64,000 nucleotides of DNA from contig OZ253477.1 of assembly GCA_965261775.1 (NCBI GenBank), forward strand, positions 1,860,001-1,924,000. The letters are read 5' to 3'. A model generated the notes under the pieces. The model made no database searches. It had not been told where the DNA came from and saw only the letters and a list, made by a program, of their open reading frames with translations. A program made the translations under genes and the position numbers. Origin of the DNA: G965261775 sp965261775. GTDB lineage: Bacteria > Pseudomonadota > Gammaproteobacteria > Eutrophobiales > Eutrophobiaceae. Positions within the stretch are counted from its first letter, which is position 1. The number at the start of each line of letters is the position of its first letter. Shown one piece after another: positions 18,090 to 26,474 of the stretch.

Positions 18090-19046
18090 TCAGTCATGAA
18101 AATGTCGATAACCCGTCCACGCTGCCGGTGGCGTGTATGGTACCCCGTTCCGGTCCCGCAAGTGCAGATTCATATCCGCAGCAGTAATATGACCGATATG
18201 ACTGACCGGGCAGATATCATCAAGCCGTTTGATGGCGGAGGCAGGCAAATCCGCCCCCACGGTAAAACACAACTCATAATCATCCCCTCCAGTCAGTGCC
18301 AGTTGAATGGCGCTGTCCCGATCAAGGTCGTCCAGGCTGTCTGCGTATGGGATATCATCCAGTATGACCTCGGCGCCGATTCCACCCGCTTTCAGGATAT
18401 GCCCCAGATCGGAAAGCAGACCATCTGAAATATCAATACAACTGCTCGCCGTATCGCGCAAGGCCAAACCGGTTGCGATCCGCGCCTCCGGTTGTTGCAA
18501 ACGCTTCAGATCATCTGCATTTACTGCCTGCCCGATTTGCTGACAACGCAGGGCGTACGCCGCCGCGCCCAGTATGCCTGTCACGTAAATATGGTCGCCT
18601 GCCCGTGCGCCGCTTCGGCGCAGGGATTTGCCCTTCGGTGCAATACCATAGATCTGCACGGTAAGCGACAAGGGACCCCTTGTCAGATCGCCTCCAATCA
18701 ATATCAATGAGAGGGATTTCGCCAGCGCGTTAAAACTCGCGGAAAATGCTTCCAGCCAGTTCGGCGCCGCCTGCGGGAGCGTCAGAGACAAACTCAGCCA
18801 GCATGGTCTGGCGCCCATCGCCGCCATATCGCTCAGACTGACCGCCAGCGCCTTGTGGGCAATAGCGGCGGGTGTCTCATTTGCCGGGAAATGTACCCCT
18901 GACACCAGTGTATCCATGGAGACAAGCAATTCCGAATCTGGTGGCACATGCAGAATGGCCGCGTCATCGCCGATACCCAACTGCACATCATCGACGTCGG
19001 GGTAAGCCCGCCCGAAGTATCGTGCTATGATTTCAAATTCATCCAA
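18090..19046 (-). CDS. thiL: thiamine-monophosphate kinase
   Basis: Phosphorylates thiamine monophosphate to thiamine pyrophosphate. PurM-like fold; motifs GIGDDAAIL, STDTLV-like SMDTLVSGVHF, GGDLTRGPL, DISDGLLSDLGHI and GGDDYELCF are all ThiL-typical. The frame is open upstream to 19157 with an atypical extension. The expected N-terminus (LDEFEIIARYF) begins at a TTG at 19046 behind AGGAAA, so I take that start (318 residues). Confidence 0.93.
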   Translation of the reverse strand: MDEFEIIARYFGRAYPDVDDVQLGIGDDAAILHVPPDSELLVSMDTLVSGVHFPANETPAAIAHKALAVSLSDMAAMGARPCWLSLSLTLPQAAPNWLEAFSASFNALAKSLSLILIGGDLTRGPLSLTVQIYGIAPKGKSLRRSGARAGDHIYVTGILGAAAYALRCQQIGQAVNADDLKRLQQPEARIATGLALRDTASSCIDISDGLLSDLGHILKAGGIGAEVILDDIPYADSLDDLDRDSAIQLALTGGDDYELCFTVGADLPASAIKRLDDICPVSHIGHITAADMNLHLRDRNGVPYTPPAAWTGYRHFHD

Positions 19047-19312
19047 ATTGGTTTTCCTCGCTATCCGCCGCTGAAATATAACAGTTTCAGTACTTGGAAC
19101 GCAATCTGTACTTCTAATGCAATCCATGGAAAATGGATGACGAACAAGGACGTTCATAAAGACTCCTCACGCGGCACGCGGCGTATTACGTGAGGGAGAA
19201 TGAATGCGAGATGCTTTTGATGAAACAATCGATCGGAGATTACCGCTAATCTGTGGCAGTTTTATTTCACGCTGAACACATTTTCCGGACGGTTTCCGCA
19301 GACCGCTTTTGA

Positions 19313-19477
19313 ATAATACTTCGCTTTGAGTTTGCAGATATTAATGGTGCCTATCCACAACGCATGAGATATGGTAATGGACCCGGAAATAATAACAAAG
19401 ATAGTTTAGATGAAGCAATAAGTCGTCAAGGTACTGACATGCAGGATATTAAATTATGGTGGGCTAAAGATAATTAA
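19313..19477 (+). pseudogene. C-terminal remnant of an unrecognised protein
   Basis: A 54-codon open segment without a start reads FADINGAYPQRMRYG, then NNNKDSLDEAISRQGTDMQD and ends IKLWWAKDN. Its composition and the well-formed terminator just after it suggest the intact tail of a gene whose front has been deleted. I do not recognise the family; it may come from a secreted or polymorphic-toxin-type protein, but this is a guess. Confidence 0.4.
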
Positions 19478-19504
19478 TAATAAGATTTATCATATTAATA
19501 AAAA

Positions 19505-19532
19505 GGGAGTAATTAAATTTACTCCCTTTTTT
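19505..19532 (+). terminator. rho-independent terminator (works on both strands)
   Basis: Perfect 8-bp stem GGGAGTAA / TTACTCCC with a six-base loop, followed by TTTTTT on the plus strand and by TTTT on the minus strand. It ends the remnant before it and could also stop minus-strand transcription coming from 19575. Confidence 0.85.
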
Positions 19533-19574
19533 GCGTACTGAATACAGAAAAATCATACTAATTACCCTCCTCCC

Positions 19575-20246
19575 TTACACCACTACATCCCTAAAAACAA
19601 AATTATCACGTATAACAACTTCTCCTAATTTATAATCAATTGGTTTATCAAAAAAAGGGGCTTTTATCACCACTGTGTGAAACTCTCCATTTTCACCGCA
19701 AGAATCAACCTGGGCAGGAATATCATTCAACAAGGTGTTATCAAAAGTGCGGCCTGCAAAGCTGTGATTTAATTTTTTAGAATCTACACAAACTATTACC
19801 GCATTTAATCCCTGTTCTATCATTTCTATTGCCAGTTTTTTTGTATCTTGAAGCCAAAGCGGAAAAACAGCTTTCAAACCTACTGCTTCCATTTGTTTCT
19901 CCCTATAGAGACGAATATCTTCTAAAAACAAATCGCCAAAAATAACATGTGTAACTCCATTTGCCTTTAACCCATGCAATATTTTTGCCATTTCTGCCTC
20001 ATAAACTTCATTAGTACAAGGAGAGGCTGGCAACCATACTTTATGACACGATAAACCTATGGCTTTGGCTTGTAGATCTAAAAGATGTTCACGTACACCA
20101 TGCATAGAAACACGCTGATAAGGAACAGTCAATGTGGTTACCATACCAACAATATTGAAATTACCCAATTGCTTTACGACATAATAGGCCCATGCACTAT
20201 CTTTGCCTGAAGACCATGAAATGACTGCCTTAGGGGCTTTTTTCAT
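19575..20246 (-). CDS. Dph6-related ATP pyrophosphatase (diphthine--ammonia ligase-like)
   Basis: PP-loop ATPase of the MJ0570/Dph6 type. The N-terminal ATP loop SWSSGKDSAWAYY is intact (residues about 10-22), and later motifs GVTHVIFGDLFLEDIR, FPLWL and AGRTFDN-type segments fit the family; ENGEFHT is the typical late motif. 223 residues, full length. Bacterial members act on unknown substrates because bacteria lack diphthamide. The codon use is AT-rich, unlike thiL or tgt, so it was probably acquired, perhaps from Bacteroidetes. Confidence 0.82.
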   Translation of the reverse strand: MKKAPKAVISWSSGKDSAWAYYVVKQLGNFNIVGMVTTLTVPYQRVSMHGVREHLLDLQAKAIGLSCHKVWLPASPCTNEVYEAEMAKILHGLKANGVTHVIFGDLFLEDIRLYREKQMEAVGLKAVFPLWLQDTKKLAIEMIEQGLNAVIVCVDSKKLNHSFAGRTFDNTLLNDIPAQVDSCGENGEFHTVVIKAPFFDKPIDYKLGEVVIRDNFVFRDVVV

Positions 20247-20273
20247 ACCTAAAAAAATTTAATGACAACAAAA

Positions 20274-20618
20274 TTAATAATCATCACAATGCCAACGATG
20301 TCTTTCTTTATCCATTGGTTTTTGTTTTTTGGATTTACCTTTCCCTTCTTTTTCCATTTTTTGAATAATTCTTGCTCGTTCTGCCTGTATTTCTTGCTGT
20401 CTTTTTTTATCTATTTCTCTATCAGAATAAACAACACCATCTACCATTGTTTTTTCTGATTTAGCATAAACAGAAAGCAGATGATCGCTCCATAAAACAA
20501 TATCAGCATCCTTACCTGTTTTTAATGAACCAACTCTATGATCCAGGTGGAGTAATTTAGCAGGGTTAAGTGTAACCATTTTCAATGCCTCAATTTCACT
20601 CATATTGCCATATTTTTC
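20274..20618 (-). pseudogene. C-terminal fragment of an imidazolonepropionase-like amidohydrolase
   Basis: About 114 codons read EALKMVTLNPAKLLHLD, GSLKTGKDADIVLWSDHLL and KTMVDGVVYSDREID, the standard C-terminal end of metal-dependent amidohydrolases (TIM barrel end plus composite domain). The catalytic N-terminal part is absent: upstream the reading frame continues into unrelated decayed DNA. The lysine-rich tail resembles Bacteroidetes family members. It follows the Dph6-like gene in the same orientation, so both may derive from one transferred fragment. Confidence 0.7.
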
Positions 20619-20624
20619 CGTCAA

Positions 20625-20990
20625 CGGGGATGTGGTCCACCACGACGGCAAGGGAGGGTTTGCTCGAAAGCGTGGCAGATGTCCTCGGCTTTTTCGGAAA
20701 TTGTCCTGTTTGATGCGGACGCGTCCGAATTCCTTTCCTCGTGGCTTCGCGTCTTGGCAGAGATTCCCGTTGTTCGTGGTCTTTCGCGGCGATGATGTCA
20801 ATGCCGACATGGTCCACCATTGCGCATTCAAAGCCGTGCTTGGAGAGCCAATACAACACGAGGGCTTCGCCGAAATTTCCGGCGAATTTTCGAGTGGCGG
20901 CTGCTTTTTTCGTTGGTTTCGAAATTCATGGTTTTTCGCGCGAGTGGTTTTTCCGCCACTCTTTGATTTTTTGCGGGTAATTGTTTTGCA
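20625..20990 (-). pseudogene. decayed PD-(D/E)XK nuclease-like gene, copy 1
   Basis: Minus-strand segments in changing frames read LYWLSKHGFECAMVDHVG and GIDIIAAKD, then lose frame. The pattern GID-x-IA followed by a strand with VK and arginines (better kept in copy 2 as ISVKTRSR) is that of restriction-endonuclease-fold proteins. An NFGE-type N-terminal motif can be traced in another frame near 20880-20900. Several indels make this a clear pseudogene. Its downstream end abuts the amidohydrolase fragment. Confidence 0.55.
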
Positions 20991-21089
20991 CACCGTGCTT
21001 TTCCCACTTCAACGGGAGGTGGCACATCCTTGTCATTGCGGTATTAATCCAACGATTTCTTTGACAAGCCCACATACAGATATCTCGGC

Positions 21090-21490
21090 TCAGTATATTC
21101 TTTCGCGCACCAGGGGCATGACGAAAATATACAGGACCCGTCGAAGGGTGTTGTCCACCACACGGCAATTTTTGTGCCGAGAACGTGGCAGATGTCCCTG
21201 GCTTTTTTTTCGGACTCTTTGTCCCATATGTTGCGCGCGCCTGGCTTTTGCTTTCAAGCGGCTTCGCGTCTTGACGGAGATTCCCATCTGTTCGAAGCTC
21301 TTCTTTTTGTTGTCTTTCGCGGCGATGATGTCAATGCCGACTCACCATTGACATTCAAAGCCGTGCTTGGAGAGCCGCAACACGATGATTCGCCGAAATT
21401 TCCGGCAGTTTTCGAGTGGCTGGGCATTTTTTCGTTGTTTTCGGAATTCATGATTTTAGCGCCATTCGCGCCTCCTTTGGACTCAATCAT
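21090..21490 (-). pseudogene. decayed PD-(D/E)XK nuclease-like gene, copy 2
   Basis: This repeats copy 1 at DNA level: both contain near-identical blocks such as TCGCGGCGATGATGTCAATG and AAAGCCGTGCTTGGAGAG (plus-strand sense). Reading the minus strand gives LSKHGFECQW, an in-frame stop, then GIDIIAAKDNKKK, MGISVKTRSRLKAKA and, in another frame, ICHVLGTKIAVWWTTPFDGS. Stops and frame changes show it is not functional. Together the two copies form a tandem duplication of one family. Confidence 0.58.
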
Positions 21491-21739
21491 CGGACTCCAG
21501 AACGCCCGATTGCGACATTATGCCACAATCCCCCCAAATCCCCAATATTTCTAATACCGCCAAAACGACGAATGCGCCACCGCCAACCAGAAAGGACAGC
21601 AATTCCAGCCGGCCCACCAGTCCTTGCGGCGGAGGAGCACAGCCAGATTTGTGTCGGAGTTATGTTTTACAAAAAGCGTCTCTGCCGACGGAGTATAGTG
21701 CGCTGATGACAGCGGGTGTCCAGGGCACAACAGTTATTA
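21491..21739. other. intergenic region downstream of tgt
   Basis: In many gammaproteobacteria yajC-secD-secF follow tgt; here none is present. Short plus-strand frames are proline/serine-rich and unconvincing. I see no terminator of good quality. Confidence 0.4.
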
Positions 21740-22861
21740 TCAATTTCTCTTATGTATTGTTTTTTTCCGGCCCCGTTTTTCGTAAAAGCAGGCAATAAAG
21801 CTTTCCAGTTGTCCGGCCTGTATAGCCTCGCGCAAGCCGCTCATGAGATATTGGTAATAGTGAAGATTATGGATGGTATTCAGGCGGGCGCCCAGAATTT
21901 CATTCGTCTTGTCCAAGTGATGCAGATAGGCGCGGGAATAATTCCGACAAGTATAGCAGGCGCAGTGTTCGTCCAGCGGCAAGGGATTATGGCGATGCGC
22001 CGCGTTGCGGATGCGGATATCGCCGTTTTCGGTGAACAGGTGGCCATTGCGGGCGTTTCTTGTTGGCATCACGCAGTCAAACATGTCAATACCGCGGCGC
22101 ACAGCCTCAACGATATTTTCCGGAGTCCCGACGCCCATCAGATAACGCGGTTTGTCTGCCGGCATATGCGGGACAAGTTTATCCAGCACCGCGAGCATCA
22201 GCGCCTCCGGTTCCCCCACCGACAGACCGCCAATCGCGTAGCCGTCAAAATCGATATCAAGCAGTCCCGCCAGCGAAGCCTGACGCAATTCGGGATAAAC
22301 GCCACCCTGGATGATGCCGAACAAGGCGTTTTCATTTTTACCGTGTGCCGCTCTGGAGCGGTTTCCCCAACGCAGGGAAAGTTCCATGGACCGGCGCACG
22401 ATATCTTCCGAGGCGGGCCAGGGTGTACATTCGTCAAAAGCCATCACAATATCGGAACCCAGAGCATGCTGTATCTGTATCGCCTCTTCCGGTCCGAGAA
22501 ACAGCCTGCTGCCATCCACTGGCGAGTGGAAGGTCGCTCCTTCTTCGGTGAGTTTATTAAGTTTCGCCAGACTGAAAATCTGGTAGCCGCCCGAATCGGT
22601 CAGGATGGGTTTTTCCCAGTGCATGAATGAATGCAAATCGCCAGTGGCCTTAATCACATCTATACCGGGCCGCAGCAGCAGATGGAAGGTATTGGCCAGA
22701 ATGATCTCGGTCCCCAGCCCGACCAGTTCTTCCGGCGTGACGCCCCTGACCGCGCCGTGGGTGCCGACAGGCATGAAGGCGGGTGTGGCAATCGCGCCAC
22801 GGGAAAAATCCAGCCGTCCCCGGCGCCCCCCCGCGTCTTTCGTCAACAGGTGGAATTGCAT
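21740..22861 (-). CDS. tgt: queuine tRNA-guanine ribosyltransferase
   Basis: Exchanges guanine 34 of GUN-anticodon tRNAs for the preQ1 base. 373 residues. Motifs: FMPVGTHGAVRGVTPEEL, DSGGYQIFSLAKL (catalytic aspartate), GGLSVGEP, the second aspartate in FDCVMPTRNARNGHLFT, and the zinc site CACYTCRNYSRAYLHHL. The ATG at 22861 overlaps the end of queA, the preceding pathway gene, so the two are one transcription unit. Confidence 0.97.
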   Translation of the reverse strand: MQFHLLTKDAGGRRGRLDFSRGAIATPAFMPVGTHGAVRGVTPEELVGLGTEIILANTFHLLLRPGIDVIKATGDLHSFMHWEKPILTDSGGYQIFSLAKLNKLTEEGATFHSPVDGSRLFLGPEEAIQIQHALGSDIVMAFDECTPWPASEDIVRRSMELSLRWGNRSRAAHGKNENALFGIIQGGVYPELRQASLAGLLDIDFDGYAIGGLSVGEPEALMLAVLDKLVPHMPADKPRYLMGVGTPENIVEAVRRGIDMFDCVMPTRNARNGHLFTENGDIRIRNAAHRHNPLPLDEHCACYTCRNYSRAYLHHLDKTNEILGARLNTIHNLHYYQYLMSGLREAIQAGQLESFIACFYEKRGRKKTIHKRN

Positions 22862-23892
22862 GAGCGCTCAGCCCTGCCGGTCAACAGCATGCCGTCACCG
22901 TAGCTGTAGAACCGGTATTCTTTATCAATGGCGTGTTGATAGGCCGCCATAATATTGTTTTTACCAGAGAAGGCGCAGACCAGCATCAGCAGGGTGGATT
23001 CCGGCAGGTGGAAATTGGTCAGTATCATATCCACAATATTGAAGTGGAAACCAGGGTAAATGAAAATGTCTGTATCGCCCCGATAGGCTTTTAGTACGCC
23101 ATCCTGCGCGGCTGTTTCCAGCCCTCTGACTACCGTTGTCCCCACGGCGATGATGCGCCCGCCGTTATTTTTTGTTGCGCGGATCCTGTCGACCGCCGCG
23201 TCCGACAAATTCATATATTCCTTGTGCATGTGATGTTCGGTGATGTTGTCAACGCGTACCGGCTGAAAGGTGCCGGCACCTATATGCAGGGTCAAACGGA
23301 CATTATCAATGCCGTTTGTGGCAAGCGTTTTCAATATCTCCTCGCTGAAGTGTAAACCTGCTGTCGGCGCCGCCACCGCGCCGGGATGTTCGGCAAAGAC
23401 GGTCTGATAGCGTTCCCGATCCAGGTTGTTATCGTCGCGGTTGATATAGGGCGGCAGCGGGACATGCCCGAGACGTTCGAAAATCCGCGTCAGTGATTCT
23501 TTCCCGGCATAATCCAGCAGGAACAAACGGCCGCGCCGCTCAACGACGCGCAGTGATATGTTATCGTCAAGCTGCAACAGGGCTCCGGGGGCAAGCGAGC
23601 GGGCACCGTGCAGTTGTGCCAGCAGTCTTTTTTCATCGCAGATGCGCTCCAGCATGATCTCGACTTTCCCGCCGGTTTCCTTTCTGGCAAACAAGCGGGC
23701 CGGCAGTACCCTGGTATCGTTTAATACGATCAGATCTCCTGCTTGCAGGTAATCCGGCAGTTGTCGGAAGGCGGCGTCCCGGAAGCGACCGGATGGACCC
23801 ACGACCAGCAGGCGATCACCACCGCGCTCGGCAGACGGATATTGCGCGATCAGTTTCTTGGGCAGTCGGTAGGAAAAATCACGGGTCAACAT
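22843..23892 (-). CDS. queA: S-adenosylmethionine:tRNA ribosyltransferase-isomerase
   Basis: Converts preQ1-tRNA to epoxyqueuosine-tRNA using the ribose of SAM. Start placed at ATG 23892 (LTRDFSYRLPKKLIAQYP), which matches the family N-terminus; the open frame 14 codons upstream has no support. Motifs: LNDTRVLPARLFARK, AAPTAGLHFSEE, HIGAGTFQPVR, TTVVRGLET and NFHLPESTLLMLV. About 349 residues. Confidence 0.95.
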   Translation of the reverse strand: MLTRDFSYRLPKKLIAQYPSAERGGDRLLVVGPSGRFRDAAFRQLPDYLQAGDLIVLNDTRVLPARLFARKETGGKVEIMLERICDEKRLLAQLHGARSLAPGALLQLDDNISLRVVERRGRLFLLDYAGKESLTRIFERLGHVPLPPYINRDDNNLDRERYQTVFAEHPGAVAAPTAGLHFSEEILKTLATNGIDNVRLTLHIGAGTFQPVRVDNITEHHMHKEYMNLSDAAVDRIRATKNNGGRIIAVGTTVVRGLETAAQDGVLKAYRGDTDIFIYPGFHFNIVDMILTNFHLPESTLLMLVCAFSGKNNIMAAYQHAIDKEYRFYSYGDGMLLTGRAERSCNSTC

Positions 23893-23984
23893 AGTATTTT
23901 GAGGCGCTGCATCTGACAGGTATGCAACGAACATTCATTGAATAATTTTATATCCTCGGGAAAAAAGAGTAAAATGCAGGTCGT

Positions 23985-24071
23985 GCCAGAGTGATGGAAT
24001 TGGTAGACATGATGGACTCAAAATCCATTGCCCTTGCGGGCGTGCCGGTTCGAGTCCGGCCTCTGGTACCA
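23985..24071 (+). tRNA. tRNA-Leu (anticodon CAA)
   Basis: Acceptor GCCAGAG pairs with CTCTGGT (one G-U pair); D-loop with GGAATTGGTAGAC; anticodon loop CTCAAAA giving CAA; a long variable arm (TTGCCCTTGCGGGCGT) as expected for class II tRNA; T-arm GGTTCGAGTCC; CCA is encoded. A 17-bp perfect hairpin overlaps its 3' end, and a variable region begins directly behind it. Confidence 0.96.
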
Positions 24072-24104
24072 AAATCAAACTTCCTGAAAGTTTGATTTTG
24101 GTAC
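24066..24104 (+). terminator. long perfect hairpin overlapping the tRNA-Leu 3' end
   Basis: Arms 24066-24082 and 24088-24104 are perfectly complementary over 17 bases with a five-base loop. The left arm includes the last bases of the tRNA (GTACCA). A T-rich stretch (CGTTTGTTTG) follows but not a clean T-run. It may be a terminator; alternatively it is an inverted partial duplication of the tRNA end left by an insertion. Confidence 0.55.
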
Positions 24105-24127
24105 GTTTGTTTGACGAAATCCACCCC

Positions 24128-24163
24128 TTTTTGAGCAAAACCAAAGGCACACTTCGCGGACCA
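24128..24163 (+). repeat. left inverted repeat
   Basis: 23 bases exactly complementary to the right repeat, followed by ACTTCGCGGACCA. A third, same-orientation copy of the inner half (GGCGCACTTCGCGGACCA...) occurs at 26333-26362. Confidence 0.7.
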
Positions 24164-24322
24164 AACTGAATGCCCGGGCGGGTAAAAAGAAAGGGGGCTG
24201 GGGGGAAGGCATTTTTGCCTGCCCGCGCTTTCCACCGCCAGACTTCGTATTTCACTTTGCGAAACGGCGTCGGCGGAAAACAAAACATTGTTTAAACGCT
24301 GATTTTGTAGTATAACGCTAAT

Positions 24323-24544
24323 GTGGTAAAGATAGCTATTCAACTCTACTCCTACGATAGCAAAATGCGAGAAGCCAAAGGACTTTCACAAGAGAAGCTG
24401 GCAAGATTGGCCAATATCACTAATAACGCAATGATTAAAATCGCAGGGAGAAACATAAAAATCCTGTTCTCGACCCCTGAAGAAAATCGCGAAAGCCCCT
24501 GGCGTTTCTCCAGAGGACTTAACAAATTAAAACTCATACCATAA
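24323..24544 (+). pseudogene. truncated XRE-type helix-turn-helix protein
   Basis: Residues 15-45 of this 73-codon frame (MREAKGLSQEKLARLANIT, then NNAMIKIAGRN) match the first helices of Cro/CI-type repressor domains (LRE-KGLSQEKLA-LA). After that the similarity stops and the sequence becomes unrelated, so only half a domain remains. No proper start or ribosome-binding site. It directly precedes the membrane protein gene and lies inside the inverted-repeat unit. Confidence 0.5.
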
Positions 24545-24549
24545 AACCT

Positions 24550-26049
24550 ATGGCCAACAACAAAATCCTGGACTATGCCCAAAAATCCCTTGAGGAAGGA
24601 TACTCGATTGAACAGATAAGCACCGTACTTGCCGAACAAGGCTGGAATCCAAAAGAAATAAACGAGGCATTGTTACAAGCGCTGAAAGCGCGAGAAATTA
24701 TACAGCGTGCCGGACCCGTTGCGTTACCCGCTCCGCCGAAAAAATATCAAAGAGTACCTGCTCCTCAGGTTTTGTTATATCTTGGCGGACTTATCGTTGT
24801 TCTCGCGGGAATGATTTATAAGGGAATAAACTGGTCTCAATGGGGTTCGGAGGCGCGTATTTTTGCGATTTTTCTTCCGATGTTGATTTGTTATGGAGTG
24901 GGTACGTCTCTGTTCTTTGGTGGCGACCATAAGAAACAAGGTACAGTATTCCTGGTTGTTGGCGCATTGCTTTTCCCGTTATTTTTGTCAGTGATGTTCA
25001 CAGAACTGGAAATGTTCGCCAGGCCATTTAATCATCATTTCAATTTGAGCGTTTCTCTTTTATCTTTTGTTTTATACGTTGTTTCCAGTTTTATTTTCCG
25101 TTTTCCCGGTTTCCCCGGTTTTCCCGTCTGGGCTTTTCTTTGTCACAGTATGGGGTTTTTTACGTATTACTTTTACCTCAGGTTCATTGGTGTTGAAGGT
25201 TTTTTTGAGCAGCCCACAATGGCCTGGCTATTTCTTGTTCCCGGAACGGCATACATGCTTATTCCCGCAGCGGCACATTTATTCCCAAGTTTATTTTACG
25301 ATAAGAACGAGCAGAAAAATGAGGGGTATTATTCCAGTGCCGTTGGGGTTTTGATTCTCGTTCTTTCTTTCGCCAGATTGTTTGGAGAGACATTTGTCCA
25401 AAATAAAGGACATCTGGCCTGGTTACTCTTCGTTTTTGGAGTAGCCTATTTCCTTCTTGGTGTTTTTTATGAAAAAATCAATTTCAAGAAATATTGCCGG
25501 GGCCTTTATTTTATAGGCACAATGCTTGTTTTCCTTTCACTTTTCTGGCTTGCCATTGGCGGTACGTTATTGCAAGATTTGCAAGATTTCACTGGAATCA
25601 CGGTTCTCCGCTGTCCGGATATTATCGGTTGGTCATGTGTTATTGTCGGTGTGATTTACCTTGTGTTGGCGTATGCGCTTGAAAAATTAAAAAATCTCCA
25701 ACTTGAGGAAGCCCCAAAATTTAAAGGACTTTTTAACTTGATCGCTCCTTTTTCGGTTCTTGGAGGCATATTTTTTCTTGGCCTTGAAGGCAAAAAACCG
25801 GCTTATGAAACGCTGCTTTTATTATCCAGTTTAGGCTTTATTTTTGGAAGTACCCTAATACGGGTAAAACAATACCTTATCATTGGGACTTTGTTCTTGG
25901 TCATTTATATTTTCTCAATCGGGGTAGAATACTTCCACAATAAAGTTAGCTGGCCGATTATACTTTTCGTCGCAGGTATTGCCACAATGGGCATTGGTGT
26001 AGTGATGGAGAGGGTTAGACGAAAGTACTTTGCTGTTGTAAAGTCCTAG
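24550..26049 (+). CDS. multi-pass membrane protein (DUF2157-like)
   Basis: 499 residues. A short N-terminal cytoplasmic part (residues 1-70) has a UBA-like/helical look (LEEGYSIEQISTVLAEQGWNPKEINEALLQAL), followed by about twelve hydrophobic segments. The architecture resembles DUF2157-type predicted membrane proteins with an N-terminal helical module; no transport or catalytic motif is visible. AT-rich codon use and the flanking inverted repeats point to acquisition, possibly from Patescibacteria-like or other environmental lineages. The function is unknown. Confidence 0.6.
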   Translation: MANNKILDYAQKSLEEGYSIEQISTVLAEQGWNPKEINEALLQALKAREIIQRAGPVALPAPPKKYQRVPAPQVLLYLGGLIVVLAGMIYKGINWSQWGSEARIFAIFLPMLICYGVGTSLFFGGDHKKQGTVFLVVGALLFPLFLSVMFTELEMFARPFNHHFNLSVSLLSFVLYVVSSFIFRFPGFPGFPVWAFLCHSMGFFTYYFYLRFIGVEGFFEQPTMAWLFLVPGTAYMLIPAAAHLFPSLFYDKNEQKNEGYYSSAVGVLILVLSFARLFGETFVQNKGHLAWLLFVFGVAYFLLGVFYEKINFKKYCRGLYFIGTMLVFLSLFWLAIGGTLLQDLQDFTGITVLRCPDIIGWSCVIVGVIYLVLAYALEKLKNLQLEEAPKFKGLFNLIAPFSVLGGIFFLGLEGKKPAYETLLLLSSLGFIFGSTLIRVKQYLIIGTLFLVIYIFSIGVEYFHNKVSWPIILFVAGIATMGIGVVMERVRRKYFAVVKS

Positions 26050-26066
26050 CGGCGCACCGGTTTCGC

Positions 26067-26103
26067 TGGCCCACGAAGCGGTGCCTTTGGTTTTGCTCAA
26101 AAA
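26067..26103 (-). repeat. right inverted repeat
   Basis: Reverse complement of the left repeat: GTGCCTTTGG then TTTTGCTCAAAAA, 23 exact matches, with imperfect similarity continuing to about 26067. Confidence 0.7.
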
Positions 26104-26474
26104 AGGTTCGGATCTGAAAAGCGGTACTTGAGTGCCTGCTTGCACGGTAATGACAGATTGTTCTCACTTTACGCAGTCAACCCGATGTACACGTTGTCTG
26201 CTTATTTTTTGAACAGTTGCAAGATGTTAACCAGACCGTGCGGACAAGGGTCGGATTATTTTCATAACAGACGGTGTGACCTTTGATGAGACTACCGAAC
26301 TGTTTGCAGGATTTTTCGGCAAGGATGTCCCAGGCGCACTTCGCGGACCAAGCGGAATGTCCCCTCGCTGTAACCGACAAGGTCGCAGGGGGGGAGTGCA
26401 TTTTGGAATGATACTCCGATGGTGGGGATTTTTTCCATTCCGCCCGATACGGACGCAGGTTAAATGGTTGTATA
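26104..26474. other. intergenic debris before the adenine methyltransferase
   Basis: No intact gene. It contains the third partial repeat copy at 26333-26362. On the minus strand, short frames around both repeat copies give related peptides (WSAKCAF-GFAQK and WSAKCAW-DILAEK). This may reflect a degraded coding sequence or simply the shared repeat. Confidence 0.35.
26333..26362 (+). repeat. third, partial copy of the inner repeat
   Basis: GGCGCACTTCGCGGACCA followed by AGCGGAATGTCCC, against GGCACACTTCGCGGACCA followed by AACTGAATGCCCG at 24146-24175. Same orientation as the left repeat. Confidence 0.6.

Larger units (their letters stand above)
24128..26103. mobile_element. transposase-less unit bounded by 23-bp inverted repeats
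   Basis: The first 23 bases (24128-24150, TTTTTGAGC...GGCAC) recur as an exact reverse complement at 26081-26103. The similarity continues imperfectly about 15 bases further inside each end (ACTTCGCGGACCA against CGCTTCGTGGGCCA). The 2-kb interior carries a truncated helix-turn-helix frame and one large membrane protein gene, and no transposase. It therefore looks like a non-autonomous or cassette-type element, or two copies of an intergenic repeat in opposite orientation. Confidence 0.5.

Noticed and set aside
20274..20993. Single 239-codon minus-strand gene
   Set aside because: Only its last 114 codons have family similarity (amidohydrolase tail); the front is decayed DNA of another gene in frame by chance.
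20605..21351. 248-codon plus-strand ORF
   Set aside because: It crosses both minus-strand nuclease pseudogenes and has no domain of its own.
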